The translations under genes and the position numbers were made by a program. Positions 9,379-18,459 of a stretch of DNA of 64,000 nt are shown here, one piece after another (position 1 is the stretch's first letter; each line of letters opens with the position of its first letter). The DNA is from Blastochloris viridis (GTDB taxonomy: Bacteria; Pseudomonadota; Alphaproteobacteria; Rhizobiales; Xanthobacteraceae). Location: the NCBI RefSeq assembly GCF_001402875.1, contig NZ_CP012946.1, positions 62,001 through 126,000 of the forward strand, in the 5' to 3' direction. The notes under the pieces were generated by a model. It saw only the letters and a list, made by a program, of their open reading frames with translations. It searched no databases and was not told the origin of the DNA.

Positions 9379-10383
9379 ATGTCCGCCACCGCCCTGCCCG
9401 CGACCATGACTGCGATCGCCATCAGCCGGCCCGGCGGGCCGGAGGTGCTGGTGCCCGAGCCGCGCCCGGTGCCGGTGCCGGGGCCGGGCCAACTCCTGGT
9501 CAAGGTGGCGGCGGCCGGGGTCAATCGCCCGGACGTGATGCAGCGCAAGGGGCTCTATCCGCCGCCGATCGGCGCCTCCGACCTTCCGGGGCTGGAGATT
9601 GCCGGCACCGTCGTCGCGCTGGGTCCGGACGCCGGCGGGTGGCGGGCCGGTGACGAGGTGTGCGCCCTGGTTTCCGGCGGTGGCTATGCCGAATACTGCC
9701 TGGCCGAGGCCGGTCACGCGCTGCCGCGCCCGTCCGGTCTTTCCGCCGCCGAGGCGGCGGCGCTGCCGGAGACCACCTTTACGGTCTGGCACAACGTGAT
9801 CGAGCGCGGCGGGCTCACCGCCGGCGAAATCCTGCTGGTCCATGGCGGCAGTTCCGGCATCGGCACCACCGCGATCCAGCTTGCCAAGGCCCGCGGCGCC
9901 CGCGTCGTCGTCACCTGCGGCAGCGACGACAAGTGCGCGGCCTGCCTCAAGCTCGGGGCCGACCGCGCCATCAACTACCGCACTCACGACTTCGTGGCCG
10001 AGGTCAAGGCGTTCGCCGCTGGCCGCGGCGCCGATGTCATTCTCGACATGGTCGGCGGCGATTATATCGAGCGCAATTATGAGGCCGCGGCGCCGGACGG
10101 CCGCATTGTGCAGATCGCGTTCCAGGGCGGCTTCAAGGCCACCGTGGATTTCCGCCGCCTGATGCTGAAGCGGCTGACTCACACCGGCTCGACGTTGCGC
10201 TCGCGCAGCGACGCCTTCAAGACGGCGTTGGCGCGGGCGGTGGCCACGCAGGTGTGGCCGCTGGTCGAGGCCGGCCGCCTGCGCCCGGTGATGGACCGCG
10301 CCTTTCCACTGGTGGAGGCGGCCGCGGCCCACGCCCGCATGGAAAGCGGCGAGCACATCGGCAAGATCGTGCTGCTGGCCTGA
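9379..10383 (+). CDS. NAD(P)H:quinone oxidoreductase, zeta-crystallin/PIG3 type
   Basis: Medium-chain dehydrogenase/reductase that moves electrons from NADPH to quinones; cytoplasmic. The 334-residue protein has the GroES-like N-terminal domain with GPGQLLVKVAAAGVNRPDVMQRKGLYPPP, no zinc ligands, and the Rossmann domain with VHGGSSGIGTTAIQLAKARGARVV (about 154-177). The PIG3-like C-terminus includes GSTLRSRS and HIGKIVLL. The ATG at 9379 has GAGG nearby; a later ATG at 9406 is less likely. It is a single gene divergent from DUF1192. Confidence 0.92.
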   Translation: MSATALPATMTAIAISRPGGPEVLVPEPRPVPVPGPGQLLVKVAAAGVNRPDVMQRKGLYPPPIGASDLPGLEIAGTVVALGPDAGGWRAGDEVCALVSGGGYAEYCLAEAGHALPRPSGLSAAEAAALPETTFTVWHNVIERGGLTAGEILLVHGGSSGIGTTAIQLAKARGARVVVTCGSDDKCAACLKLGADRAINYRTHDFVAEVKAFAAGRGADVILDMVGGDYIERNYEAAAPDGRIVQIAFQGGFKATVDFRRLMLKRLTHTGSTLRSRSDAFKTALARAVATQVWPLVEAGRLRPVMDRAFPLVEAAAAHARMESGEHIGKIVLLA

Positions 10384-10421
10384 CGACGGGCGGCCGCCGG
10401 CGCGAAGACTTCGGTTTCGGG

Positions 10422-10452
10422 GATCACGAAGTGATCATCCGGAAACCGTATT
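10422..10452. repeat. Palindromic repeat family B, copy 1
   Basis: A nested palindrome pairs an outer CGGTTTC/GGAAACCG with an inner GATCAC-GAA-GTGATC. An almost identical element lies at 58680-58718 and a degenerate one at 33386-33413. It sits 40 bp after the quinone oxidoreductase stop. It may act as a terminator-like hairpin or be a mobile REP element. Confidence 0.6.
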
Positions 10453-10625
10453 AATCAGTCCGAAAGCCGGATCACCGGTTGCGGCGAGCGGCGCGAACGG
10501 CCAGGAGCTGGATCCCGCTTTTGTGCTGCGGCCTCGAAAAGCCGTATTGGTTCGCCTTGAGAAAGCCCGCGGCCGCCGGTACCACTGCCGATCGACCCGG
10601 CATCGCCGTTGCGGAGGTGAGGTTC

Positions 10626-13517
10626 TTGCGTGTCATCCGTGCCGCACTGATGGTGGTGGCCCTGTTCGCGGGGCTGGCCAGTCACAGCGCTGAGGCTCTC
10701 GACGCGGTCGCGGTACGCCAGAACGTGCCGGCGATCGATCTTCTGCCCGCCGCCGAGCAGCATCGTGTGGAGGGCGACCGTATCCAGGTTTCGACCGCGC
10801 CGGGGCCGGACGGCATCGTCCGCCGCATCGAGGTGCGCGCCCGCGAGCCGGGGACGACCTCGAACTGGCTGGTGTTCGCGCTGGCCAACAACACCGACGA
10901 ACAGCTTGACCGGCTGGTTGTCGCGCCGCATTTTCGCATGGTCGGATCGGGGCTGGTCTGGCCGGACCTCGGCTCGATTCGCATCGTCAGCCTGACGCCG
11001 AGCCAGGGCTTCCGCCCCGAGCAGCAGAACGATCCCGGCTCCGACACCTTCCTTGTCACCCTCGACCCCGGCGCCACCGTGACGCTGGTTGCCGAACTGC
11101 GGACGCCGCAGGTCCCGCAGCTCTATCTGTGGGAGCCGGAGGCCTACAAGGCCAAGGTCAACTCCTTCACCCTCTATTACGGCATCGTCATCGGCATCGC
11201 CGGCCTGCTCGCGCTGTTCCTCACCATCCTATTCGTGGTCAAGGGCTCGGTGATGTTTCCGGCTGCGGCGCTGCTCGGCTGGGCGGTGCTGGCGCAGATC
11301 GGCACCACCTTCGGGTTCTGGGCGCGGGTGTTCGACCTTAGCACCGAGACCCAGCAGATCTGGCGCGCCGGCGGCGAGGCGATCTTGGCGGCCACGCTGG
11401 TGGTGTTCCTGTTCGCCTATCTGAACCTCAGCCGCTGGCACGTCCGCTACGGTCACATCGCCATAGGCTGGCTGGTTTTCCTCGGCGCGCTGATTGGCCT
11501 TGCGGTGGTCGATCCGCCGATGGCGGCGGGCATCGCCCGCATGTCGATCCTCGCCGTAGCCGTGCTCGGCTTCTGCCTCATCGTCTATCTGTCGACCCAC
11601 GGCTTCGACCGCGCCGTGCTGCTGATCCCGACCTGGACGCTGCTGCTGATCTGGGTGATCACCTCGGGCTTCACCATCAGCGGCGCGTTCCTCAACGAGC
11701 TGGTGGCACCGGCGCTGCTCGGCGGCCTGGTGCTGATCGTGATGCTGATCGGCTTCACGGTGATGCAGCACGCCTTCGCCGGCGGCGGCCTCGCCGGCGC
11801 GGTCAGCGACATCGAGCGGCGGGCGCTGGCGATCGCCGGCTCCGGCGACATCGTGTGGGACTGGGACGTCGGCCGCGACGCCATCTTCACCAGCCCGGAA
11901 GCCGAGCAACTGCTCGGCCTCAAGCGCGGCTCGCTGGAGACCGATGCCGCCGGCTGGCTGGAGACACTGCATCCGTCCGACCGCGACCGCTTCCGCACCG
12001 CGCTCGACAGCGTGGTCGATCAGCGCCGCGGCCGCATCGCCCAGCAGCTTCGGCTGCGCAGCCAGGACGGCCACTATATGTGGTTCTCGCTGCGGGCCCG
12101 CCCGGTGATCGGCTCCGACGGCGAAGTGGTGCGCTGCATCGGCACCATGGTGGACATCACCGAGAACAAGACCGCCGAGGAACGGCTGCTGCACGACGCC
12201 GTCCATGACAACCTGACCGGCCTGCCCAATCGCGCGCTGTTCCTCGACCGGATGGACGCCGCGCTCGGCTTCGCCCGCATCGACGAGACCATGCGGCCGG
12301 CGGTGATCCTGCTCGACATCGACCGCTTCAAGCAGGTCAATCTGTCGGCCGGGGTGTCGATCGGCGATTCCATCCTGCTCACCATCGCCCGCCGGCTGAC
12401 GCGGCTGCTCAAGCCGCAGGACACGCTGGCGCGGCTGTCGGGCGACCAGTACGGCATCATCTTGCTGTCGGAGCGCGAGCCCGAGCGAATCACCGCGTTC
12501 GCCGACACCATCCGCAAGACGCTGCGGACGCCGATCACCTTCGCCAACCGCGAGATCTTTCTCACCGCCTCGATCGGGCTGGCGTTGGTCGACGCCGAGC
12601 ACGGCCGCCGCGAGGAGGTGCTGAAGGACGCGGAGCTGGCGATGCAGGTCGCCAAGCGCATCGGCGGTGATCGCATCGAGGTGTTCAAGCCGGCGCTGCG
12701 GGCGCAGAAGCCCGACCGGCTCGGCATCGAATCCGACCTCCGGCGGGCGATCGAGCGCGACGAGATCGCCATCCTTTACCAGCCGATCGTGCGGCTGGAG
12801 GATCGCACGGTGGCGGGCTTCGAGGCGTTGGCGCGCTGGAACCATCCGCGGCTCGGCAAGCTGGCGCCGGCGGAATTCATCCCGATCGCCGAGGAGACCG
12901 GGCTGATCGTCGATCTCGGCCTGTTCGTGATGGACCGCGCCGCGCGCCAGCTCGGCGCCTGGCAGCGGGTGCTTCGGCTCGATCCGCCGATCTTCGTCTC
13001 GGTCAACGTGTCGTCGCGCCAGCTGTTGCGGCACGATCTGATCCAGGACGTCAAAGGCGTGCTCGCCCGCAACGTCGTCATCCCCGACACGCTCAAGCTC
13101 GAACTCACCGAATCGCTGGTGATGGCCAATCCCGAATATGCCGCGCAGATGCTGTCGCGCATCCGCGACCTCGGCGCCGGGCTGTCGCTCGACGATTTCG
13201 GCACCGGCCATTCGTCGCTGGCCTATCTGCAGCGCTTTCCGTTCGACACCATCAAGATCGACCAGCAGTTCGTGCGGCCGTCCGCCAGTGGCGCGCGGCC
13301 GGTGCTGCTGCGCTCGATCGTGGCGATGGCGCACGACCTCGGCATGGAGGTGGTGGCGGAGGGCGCCGAAACCGAGGCCGATACCATCGAGTTGGCCCGG
13401 CTCGGCTGCGAGTACGTGCAGGGGTTCGTGTTTGGCGAGCCGCTCACTGCCGAGGAGGCCCGGCGCCTCATCGCGCCGGTGCCGGCCGAAGGCCAGCGCG
13501 CCGCGGCGGGGCGGTAG
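10626..13517 (+). CDS. Membrane PAS-GGDEF-EAL protein, probable cyclic-di-GMP phosphodiesterase
   Basis: Predicted to hydrolyse cyclic-di-GMP in response to an envelope signal. I start at TTG 10626, eight bases after GGAGG, which gives a clear signal peptide (MRVIRAALMVVALFAGLASHSAEA); the frame opens earlier at 10479, but that N-terminus looks non-coding. In order: a periplasmic domain to about 180, a seven-helix-like membrane region (about 185-385), a PAS domain (about 393-510), a GGDEF domain (about 525-690) whose active motif is degraded to SGDQY, and an EAL domain (about 715-960) with EALARW, NVSSRQL, ELTES and DDFGTGHSSL intact. So phosphodiesterase activity is likely and cyclase activity is not. 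It is monocistronic. Confidence 0.92.
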   Translation: MRVIRAALMVVALFAGLASHSAEALDAVAVRQNVPAIDLLPAAEQHRVEGDRIQVSTAPGPDGIVRRIEVRAREPGTTSNWLVFALANNTDEQLDRLVVAPHFRMVGSGLVWPDLGSIRIVSLTPSQGFRPEQQNDPGSDTFLVTLDPGATVTLVAELRTPQVPQLYLWEPEAYKAKVNSFTLYYGIVIGIAGLLALFLTILFVVKGSVMFPAAALLGWAVLAQIGTTFGFWARVFDLSTETQQIWRAGGEAILAATLVVFLFAYLNLSRWHVRYGHIAIGWLVFLGALIGLAVVDPPMAAGIARMSILAVAVLGFCLIVYLSTHGFDRAVLLIPTWTLLLIWVITSGFTISGAFLNELVAPALLGGLVLIVMLIGFTVMQHAFAGGGLAGAVSDIERRALAIAGSGDIVWDWDVGRDAIFTSPEAEQLLGLKRGSLETDAAGWLETLHPSDRDRFRTALDSVVDQRRGRIAQQLRLRSQDGHYMWFSLRARPVIGSDGEVVRCIGTMVDITENKTAEERLLHDAVHDNLTGLPNRALFLDRMDAALGFARIDETMRPAVILLDIDRFKQVNLSAGVSIGDSILLTIARRLTRLLKPQDTLARLSGDQYGIILLSEREPERITAFADTIRKTLRTPITFANREIFLTASIGLALVDAEHGRREEVLKDAELAMQVAKRIGGDRIEVFKPALRAQKPDRLGIESDLRRAIERDEIAILYQPIVRLEDRTVAGFEALARWNHPRLGKLAPAEFIPIAEETGLIVDLGLFVMDRAARQLGAWQRVLRLDPPIFVSVNVSSRQLLRHDLIQDVKGVLARNVVIPDTLKLELTESLVMANPEYAAQMLSRIRDLGAGLSLDDFGTGHSSLAYLQRFPFDTIKIDQQFVRPSASGARPVLLRSIVAMAHDLGMEVVAEGAETEADTIELARLGCEYVQGFVFGEPLTAEEARRLIAPVPAEGQRAAAGR

Positions 13518-13524
13518 GGAGCAT

Positions 13525-13634
13525 GTCATCCCGGGCGAGGCGCCAGCCGAGACCCGGGATCGTCTTCAGGATGATGTGATCTTTATCTGATGCCGGTTCC
13601 GGGTCTCACGGCTGCGCCGTTCGCCCGGGACGAC
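13525..13634. repeat. Pair of inverted REP-like palindromes (family D)
   Basis: Two 38-bp elements (13525-13562 and 13597-13634) are imperfect inverted copies, each with CCCGGGCGA at one end and GACCCGG or GGGTCTC at the other. They lie between the convergent EAL and yqgE genes. Such TCCCGGGCGA...GAGACCCGGGA elements are common REP sequences in Bradyrhizobium-like genomes. The rest of 13518-13786 shows no gene. Confidence 0.65.
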
Positions 13635-13786
13635 GACGCGGTGGCGTAATTCGGACGGCCTCCGATGCCGACCCACGGGGCCGTCGAAACGCCCGGATTT
13701 TCGCCTCGGACATCAATGATTTCACGAAAATCTGCGATCGGGACCACCGGCCGGCGGCCGACCGCCGTTGGTCGCGCGCGCAAAGA

Positions 13787-14401
13787 TCAGGCGTGCCCCG
13801 CCTCGCTGGCGAGGTTGCCGATGCCGACGCCGATTTTGCGCAGGGCCTGATTGTACTTGGCCTCGGTCTCGCTGCCGAAGATCAGGTCGGGATCGGCCGC
13901 GCAGTGCAGCCAGCCATTGGCCTGGATTTCCGACTCGAGCTGGCCGGGCGCCCAGCCGGCGTAGCCGAGCGCCAGCACGGCGTTGTGCGGGCCGGTGCCC
14001 TGGGCGATTGCCTTGAGAATGTCGAGCGTGGCGGTGAGGCAGATGCCGTCATTGATCGTCAGCGTCGAGTTCTCGATGAAGAAATCGGAGCTGTGAAGCA
14101 CGAAGCCGCGGCCGGTCTCGACCGGCCCGCCGCGCAGCACGCGGATGTCGTCGGCGCCGCGCGGGAGCTGGATCAGGTCCGCTTCCGGCACGATCTCGAG
14201 TTGCACCAAGAGGTCCGAAAAGCGGATGTCCGGCGCGAGGTGGTTGACGACGATGCCCATCGCACCCTCGGCCGAATGCGCGCACAGATAGATCACCGAG
14301 CGTTCAAAACGCTCGTCGTGCATCGAGGGCATGGCGATCAGCATCTGGCCGTCCAGATAGCCGACCGACCGGTCGCTTCGGCTGGATCGCATGAGCTTCA
14401 T
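13787..14401 (-). CDS. YqgE/AlgH family protein (UPF0301)
   Basis: A conserved cytoplasmic protein of uncertain function. The 204-residue product has the family core: [41 protein letters not shown], then [19 protein letters not shown] and the C-terminal [22 protein letters not shown]. The start is ATG 14401 or 14392; the longer open frame reaching 15214 runs antisense through the next gene and is not real. It converges with the EAL gene and diverges from the DsbD-like gene. Confidence 0.92.
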   Translation of the reverse strand: MKLMRSSRSDRSVGYLDGQMLIAMPSMHDERFERSVIYLCAHSAEGAMGIVVNHLAPDIRFSDLLVQLEIVPEADLIQLPRGADDIRVLRGGPVETGRGFVLHSSDFFIENSTLTINDGICLTATLDILKAIAQGTGPHNAVLALGYAGWAPGQLESEIQANGWLHCAADPDLIFGSETEAKYNQALRKIGVGIGNLASEAGHA

Positions 14402-14530
14402 GGCCGAATGGTAGCTGCTCCGTCCGCCTTTGCAAACGGTGGCGTTCCACCGAGGGAAATCTCTCACGAACTCGTGGCTGGCGCGCTCCGGCGAAGGTGA
14501 ATAATTGGCGCAACGCAGGAGCGGGTCGCC

Positions 14531-15427
14531 GTGTCTATCTGTTTCGTTTTTCGCCGGATGCTGGGGGGCGTCGCCACCGCCGCCGCGCTGGGCTCGGCGA
14601 CGGTGGTGGTCGCCGCCGCCGAATCGGCCTGGGTCAAGGCGCCCTATTCCGCAGTGCGCCTGATCGCGCCGGCGGCGAACGACGGTGCCGGCCTGAAGGC
14701 CGGTGTCGACCTCAAGCTCGACCCCGGCTGGAAGACCTATTGGCGCTATCCCGGCGAGGCCGGGCTGCCGCCACGGTTCGATTTCGCCGGCTCGCTCAAT
14801 GTGCGGGCGGTCGAGGTGTCGTGGCCGGCGCCGCAACGGTTCGAGGCCGGCGGCACGGTGTCGATCGGCTATGGCGGCGGCGTGGTGTTTCCCCTCACCG
14901 TGCATCCGCTCGACCCGGCCCGGCCGGTGGTGCTGGCGGCGGCGGTTTCCTACGCGGTGTGCGGCACGCTGTGCATTCCGGCCGAGGTGTCGCTCCGCCT
15001 GCCGCTGTCGCCGCGGAAGCCAGGTCCGACCGATCCGGTCAAGGTCGCGACGCTGGTGGGCAGCGCGGCCGGACCTGATGCTGCGGCGCTGCTGCAGCGC
15101 TTCGGCGCCCGGGTGCCGCGTCCGGTCGCGGTCGGTGCCGGCGGCCCGCTTGCCATCGCTGCGGTCGCCATCGACCGCAGCACGGTGCCGTGGCGGGCGC
15201 GGGTGGACGCACATGCGCCGGCCGATGCCGAACTGTTCGTCGAGGGACCGAGCGCGGACTGGGCGCTGCCGGTGCCGGCCCCGGCCACGGTGGTCGGTGA
15301 CGGCCGGGTGCGATTCCTGTTCGACCTCGACGGGATGCCCGCCGGGGCGGTCCTCGCGGGCGCGAAGCTCACGCTCACCTTGGCATCAGAGGGCGGCGCC
15401 ATCGAAGCCGTGGTGCCGCTGGAGTAA
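14531..15427 (+). CDS. Periplasmic DsbD N-terminal-like (ScsB-like) domain protein
   Basis: Predicted exported thiol-redox protein. The 298-residue protein begins at GTG 14531, nine bases after AGGAG, with a signal peptide ([26 protein letters not shown]). It then has a domain like the N-terminal disulfide-exchange domain of DsbD/Scs[41 protein letters not shown], and a redox pair in [14 protein letters not shown] (CxxxC). The usual membrane domain and C-terminal thioredoxin domain of DsbD are absent, so it would need a separate electron donor. A peroxiredoxin follows 154 bp downstream on the same strand. Confidence 0.82.
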   Translation: MSICFVFRRMLGGVATAAALGSATVVVAAAESAWVKAPYSAVRLIAPAANDGAGLKAGVDLKLDPGWKTYWRYPGEAGLPPRFDFAGSLNVRAVEVSWPAPQRFEAGGTVSIGYGGGVVFPLTVHPLDPARPVVLAAAVSYAVCGTLCIPAEVSLRLPLSPRKPGPTDPVKVATLVGSAAGPDAAALLQRFGARVPRPVAVGAGGPLAIAAVAIDRSTVPWRARVDAHAPADAELFVEGPSADWALPVPAPATVVGDGRVRFLFDLDGMPAGAVLAGAKLTLTLASEGGAIEAVVPLE

Positions 15428-15581
15428 CCGGAGCGGCGGCGCCATCGCTCCCGATCCGGCCCCGCGACCACGAGGACAGCCCTGGACGCGGCGCCGCATC
15501 GCACTAAATGCCGGTGCAGCGCGGGCTTGAGCGCCACGCAGCCGAAATCTGAACCCGAGATTCCGACGAGGAGCTTCGACC

Positions 15582-16067
15582 ATGGCCATCAAGGTCGGCG
15601 ACCGCCTGCCCGACGTCACCTTCCGCGTCCCCGGCGAGGACGGGCCGGCGGCGAAGACCACCGCCGAGCTGTTCGAAGGCAGGAAGGTGGTGCTGTTCGC
15701 CGTGCCGGGAGCGTTCACCCCGACCTGCCACAAGAATCACCTGCCGGGCTATCTGGCGCGGGCGGCCGACTTCAAGGCCAAGGGCGTCGACGCCATCATG
15801 GTCACCGCGGTCAACGATCCGTTCGTGATGGCGGCGTGGGCGAACGCCAGCGGCGCCGAAGGCAAGATCGCCTTTCTCGCCGACGGCAGCGCCGAGTTCG
15901 CCCGGGCAGTCGGGCTCGAGCTCGACGCCTCGGCGTTCGGGATGGGCATCCGCTCCAAGCGCTACGCGATGGTGGTGGACGACGGTGCGGTGACGGTGCT
16001 GTCGGTGGAGGACACGCCGTCCAAGGCCGAGCAGTCGAGCGCGGAGACGCTGCTCAAGCATCTTTGA
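15582..16067 (+). CDS. Peroxiredoxin, Prx5/redoxin type
   Basis: Reduces hydrogen peroxide and alkyl hydroperoxides using thiols such as glutathione or a glutaredoxin. The 161-residue protein has the Prx5 signature VVLFAVPGAFTPTCHKNHLPGY with peroxidatic Cys49 and the preceding Thr. GMGIRSKRYAMVVDDGAV and a helical C-terminus follow, with no second conserved cysteine seen. The length is typical. A purine-rich ribosome site (GAGGAG) precedes the ATG. It may share a transcript with the DsbD-like gene upstream, giving a thiol-redox pair. Confidence 0.93.
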   Translation: MAIKVGDRLPDVTFRVPGEDGPAAKTTAELFEGRKVVLFAVPGAFTPTCHKNHLPGYLARAADFKAKGVDAIMVTAVNDPFVMAAWANASGAEGKIAFLADGSAEFARAVGLELDASAFGMGIRSKRYAMVVDDGAVTVLSVEDTPSKAEQSSAETLLKHL

Positions 16068-16087
16068 GCGGCCGGCGCGCAGGGCGC

Positions 16088-16294
16088 TCAGGCGATGATG
16101 TCGGGGAACAGCTGATCTTCGATCTCGCCGATGCGGTCCTTGATCAGCAGCTTGCGCTTTTTCAAGCGCTGGACCTGGATGCGGTCGAACCCCGCCGTCG
16201 CTTCGAGCGCGGCAATGGCGGCATCGAGGTCGCGGTGCTCCTGCTTGAGCCGGGACAACTGGGCGCGCAGTTCCGATTCGTCTGATTGGGTCAT
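16088..16294 (-). CDS. DUF465 (YdcH-like) small protein, copy 1
   Basis: A 68-residue helical-hairpin protein of unknown function. From ATG 16294 it reads MTQSDESELRAQLSRLKQEHRDLDAAIAALEATAGFDRIQVQRLKKRKLLIKDRIGEIEDQLFPDIIA, the DUF465 pattern of two helices with a basic LKKRKLLIKD turn. The frame runs to 16330, but the later ATG fits the family. It is convergent with the peroxiredoxin and divergent from a second DUF465 gene. The spacer holds a perfect 7-bp stem hairpin at 16396-16412. Confidence 0.88.
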   Translation of the reverse strand: MTQSDESELRAQLSRLKQEHRDLDAAIAALEATAGFDRIQVQRLKKRKLLIKDRIGEIEDQLFPDIIA

Positions 16295-16484
16295 CACGCC
16301 GCAGGCTCGCTCCGCCGCCCCGCGGCGCACAAGGTCAGTATCACTCCGCCTTGCACCTCCCGCAAGGCAGGAGGGGCCGGCAAAGCCGGTCCGGAGTGCT
16401 GCGACGCAGCACAGTCGGCTGTCGACTTGCCTGAAACTGCATGGCAGACTTCTTCCGCTTGGCCCTTAAGGGAGAACGTAGCAG

Positions 16485-16667
16485 ATGTCCATGCAGGCCC
16501 ACCTTGCGGAACTCGAGAAGCGCCATCAGGCGATTTCCCGCGAGATCGAAAATCACATCGCCCATCCGTCCGCCGACGATCTGCGTATCGCGGAACTCAA
16601 GCGGCGTAAGCTTGCGCTCAAGGATGAGATCGAAAAGCTCCGGGCCGACGTCGTCAGCTTGCACTGA
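16485..16667 (+). CDS. DUF465 (YdcH-like) small protein, copy 2
   Basis: A 60-residue paralogue of the divergent gene at 16088-16294: LAELEKRHQAISREIENHIAHPSADDLRIAELKRRKLALKDEIEKLRADV. The ELKRRKLALKDEIEKL block aligns with QRLKKRKLLIKDRIGEI of copy 1. GGGAG lies ten bases before the ATG. No enzymatic motif is seen; the protein probably forms a coiled coil. Confidence 0.88.
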   Translation: MSMQAHLAELEKRHQAISREIENHIAHPSADDLRIAELKRRKLALKDEIEKLRADVVSLH

Positions 16668-16876
16668 TCTGCACGAGACCGTGACTTGAGACCGCAGCTG
16701 GCGCGGGGCGATCGGGGTTGGCCGACGCCTGCCAGTCCAGCAAATGGGGTTGCGTGGACAGCGAGGCCGAATGCGGTCCACGCGATTTGGTTTTTGCGCC
16801 CGCGCGTGCGGAAAATGCAGTTGGGACGGAAGGTCGGTATTGTGGTCGCGATGACCCAGTCTGCGTGGTTCGCGTC

Positions 16877-17698
16877 GTGACCGATCCTGTCTCTGCGTCC
16901 GCTGGGCCGGACGCGACGCCGGCGCTCCAGTCGCCGTCCTATCGCCTGGCGGCGCTCGACCGCGACTTCCTGCTCGGCGATTCCATGCGCGGTGCGCGGT
17001 TTCTGCTCGAATACAGCAAGGTCGAGGAAACCCTTCGGCGCGAAAACATCCGCTCGACCGTGGTGGTGTTCGGCAGTGCCCGCGTGCGCGAGACCGGCCC
17101 CGGCCGCCACGCCGACTGGTACGCCATGGCGCGCGACTTTGGCCGCATCGCCTCCCAGCGCGGCGGTGCGCTCGACCACGGCCACGGCGTCCGCGACAAC
17201 GTCATCACCACCGGCGGCGGCCCCGGCCTGATGGAGGCGGCCAACCGCGGCGCGATCGATGTCGGCGCGCCCTCGATCGGCTTCAACATCCTGTTGCCGC
17301 ACGAGCAGATGCCGAACCCCTACACCACGCCGCTCCTCACCTTCCGCTTCCACTACTTCGCGATGCGCAAGATGCATTTCGCCATCCGCGCCAACGCGCT
17401 GGTGGCGTTCCCCGGCGGGTTCGGCACCCTCGACGAAGTGTTCGAGATCCTGACGCTGCGGCAGACCGGCAAGATGGGGCCGGTGCCGATCGTGCTGGTC
17501 GACCGCGCGTTCTGGACCCGGCTGCTCGACCTGCCGATCCTGGTCGACAATGGCCTGATCGACCAGGACGACGTCGCACTGATCGATTACGCCGACTCCG
17601 CCGACGAAGCCTGGGCGGTGCTGGCCCGCCACGGCCTCGGCAAGCACGATCCGGCGTTGCCGCCTCAGCCGCTCGGCGCCCCGGCCGGCCGGCCGTAG
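16877..17698 (+). CDS. TIGR00730-type Rossmann protein (LOG-like nucleotide phosphoribohydrolase)
   Basis: Members cleave nucleoside 5'-monophosphates at the N-glycosidic bond; plant and bacterial LOG proteins release cytokinin bases. The 273-residue product (GTG 16877) has STVVVFGSARVRE, ITTGGGPGLMEAANRGA (substrate loop) and the diagnostic PGGFGTLDEVFEILTLRQTGK. It is longer than classical LOG and has an N-terminal extension (residues 1-60), as in the larger TIGR00730 group. The open frame reaches back to 16718 without a good start. Its last 34 bases overlap the end of the convergent TetR gene. The physiological substrate is unknown. Confidence 0.85.
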   Translation: MTDPVSASAGPDATPALQSPSYRLAALDRDFLLGDSMRGARFLLEYSKVEETLRRENIRSTVVVFGSARVRETGPGRHADWYAMARDFGRIASQRGGALDHGHGVRDNVITTGGGPGLMEAANRGAIDVGAPSIGFNILLPHEQMPNPYTTPLLTFRFHYFAMRKMHFAIRANALVAFPGGFGTLDEVFEILTLRQTGKMGPVPIVLVDRAFWTRLLDLPILVDNGLIDQDDVALIDYADSADEAWAVLARHGLGKHDPALPPQPLGAPAGRP

Positions 17699-18375
17699 GC
17701 GGCAAGGAACATCTCGACCGCCTTGCCGATGACATAGGCGATCTCGGCGTCGCTCGGTGCGGTATCGATGGCGCGGTAGAGCCGCGGCCGCACCAGATTG
17801 GTCTGGCACAGTTCGGTGAACTGGGCGGCGGCGAAGGCGGCGTCGTCGACCGCGAGCAGGCCGCGTTCGGTCATGCGGCGAAGGTAGTCGGCGAGGATCG
17901 GCCGGCAGCGGCCCGGCCCCTCGGTGTAGAAGCCGCGGCCGATCTCCGGCATGCGCTCGGTGACGCCGAGCACGATGCGTTGGGCGCGCAGGGTCCAATC
18001 AGAGGTGAGGAAGCGGGCGAATGCGGCGCCGAACCTCAACAAAGTGGTGCGCACATCGGGGTCGTCGTCGATCAGCTTGAACACGTCCTCGACGTGCTCG
18101 CGGCGCTTCTCTTCGATCAGCGCCGAGAACAAATCCTCCTTGGTGGCGAAATAGACGTAGAGCGTGCCCTTGGAGACGCCGGCCTCGCGGGTGATGTCGT
18201 TCATCGAGGCGGCGTCGAACCCCATGGCGGAGAACACCCGGTCGGCGCCCATCAGGATCTGGCGCCGCTTGGCCGGGTCGGTGCCGGCGGCCGGGCGGCC
18301 GCGGCGGCCGCATTCGCCCCCGTCCGCGCTGCTCCGCTCCGCCGCCGCCTCGCTCATGTCACGCATCGCTCCCAT
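17665..18375 (-). CDS. TetR/AcrR family repressor of the adjacent efflux operon
   Basis: DNA-binding repressor, 236 residues or fewer. The N-terminal HTH is KRRQILMGADRVFSAMGFDAASMNDITREAGVSKGTLYVYFATKEDLFSALIEEKR, classic TetR; the ligand domain follows with FTELCQTNLVRPRLYRAIDT. The first ATG (18375) has no ribosome site; ATG 18357 lies after GGGAG and may be the true start. It is divergent from the emrAB-type genes, with two matching palindromes between them, so it very likely represses that operon and itself. The inducer is unknown. Confidence 0.9.
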   Translation of the reverse strand: MGAMRDMSEAAAERSSADGGECGRRGRPAAGTDPAKRRQILMGADRVFSAMGFDAASMNDITREAGVSKGTLYVYFATKEDLFSALIEEKRREHVEDVFKLIDDDPDVRTTLLRFGAAFARFLTSDWTLRAQRIVLGVTERMPEIGRGFYTEGPGRCRPILADYLRRMTERGLLAVDDAAFAAAQFTELCQTNLVRPRLYRAIDTAPSDAEIAYVIGKAVEMFLAAYGRPAGAPSG

Positions 18376-18459
18376 CTCATGCCGCCGTCACCCGGACCGG
18401 GAATTATACGGTTTCCGGCCTGATCAGCCGGATTTCGTCTCACATTCGCGAGATAGATC

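Noticed and set aside
11229..13529. 766-residue minus-strand ORF
   Set aside because: Antisense shadow of the EAL gene; low-complexity His/Arg/Asp composition.
13787..15214. 475-residue version of YqgE on the minus strand
   Set aside because: The extension past 14401 is antisense to the DsbD-like gene, and the family is about 200 residues.
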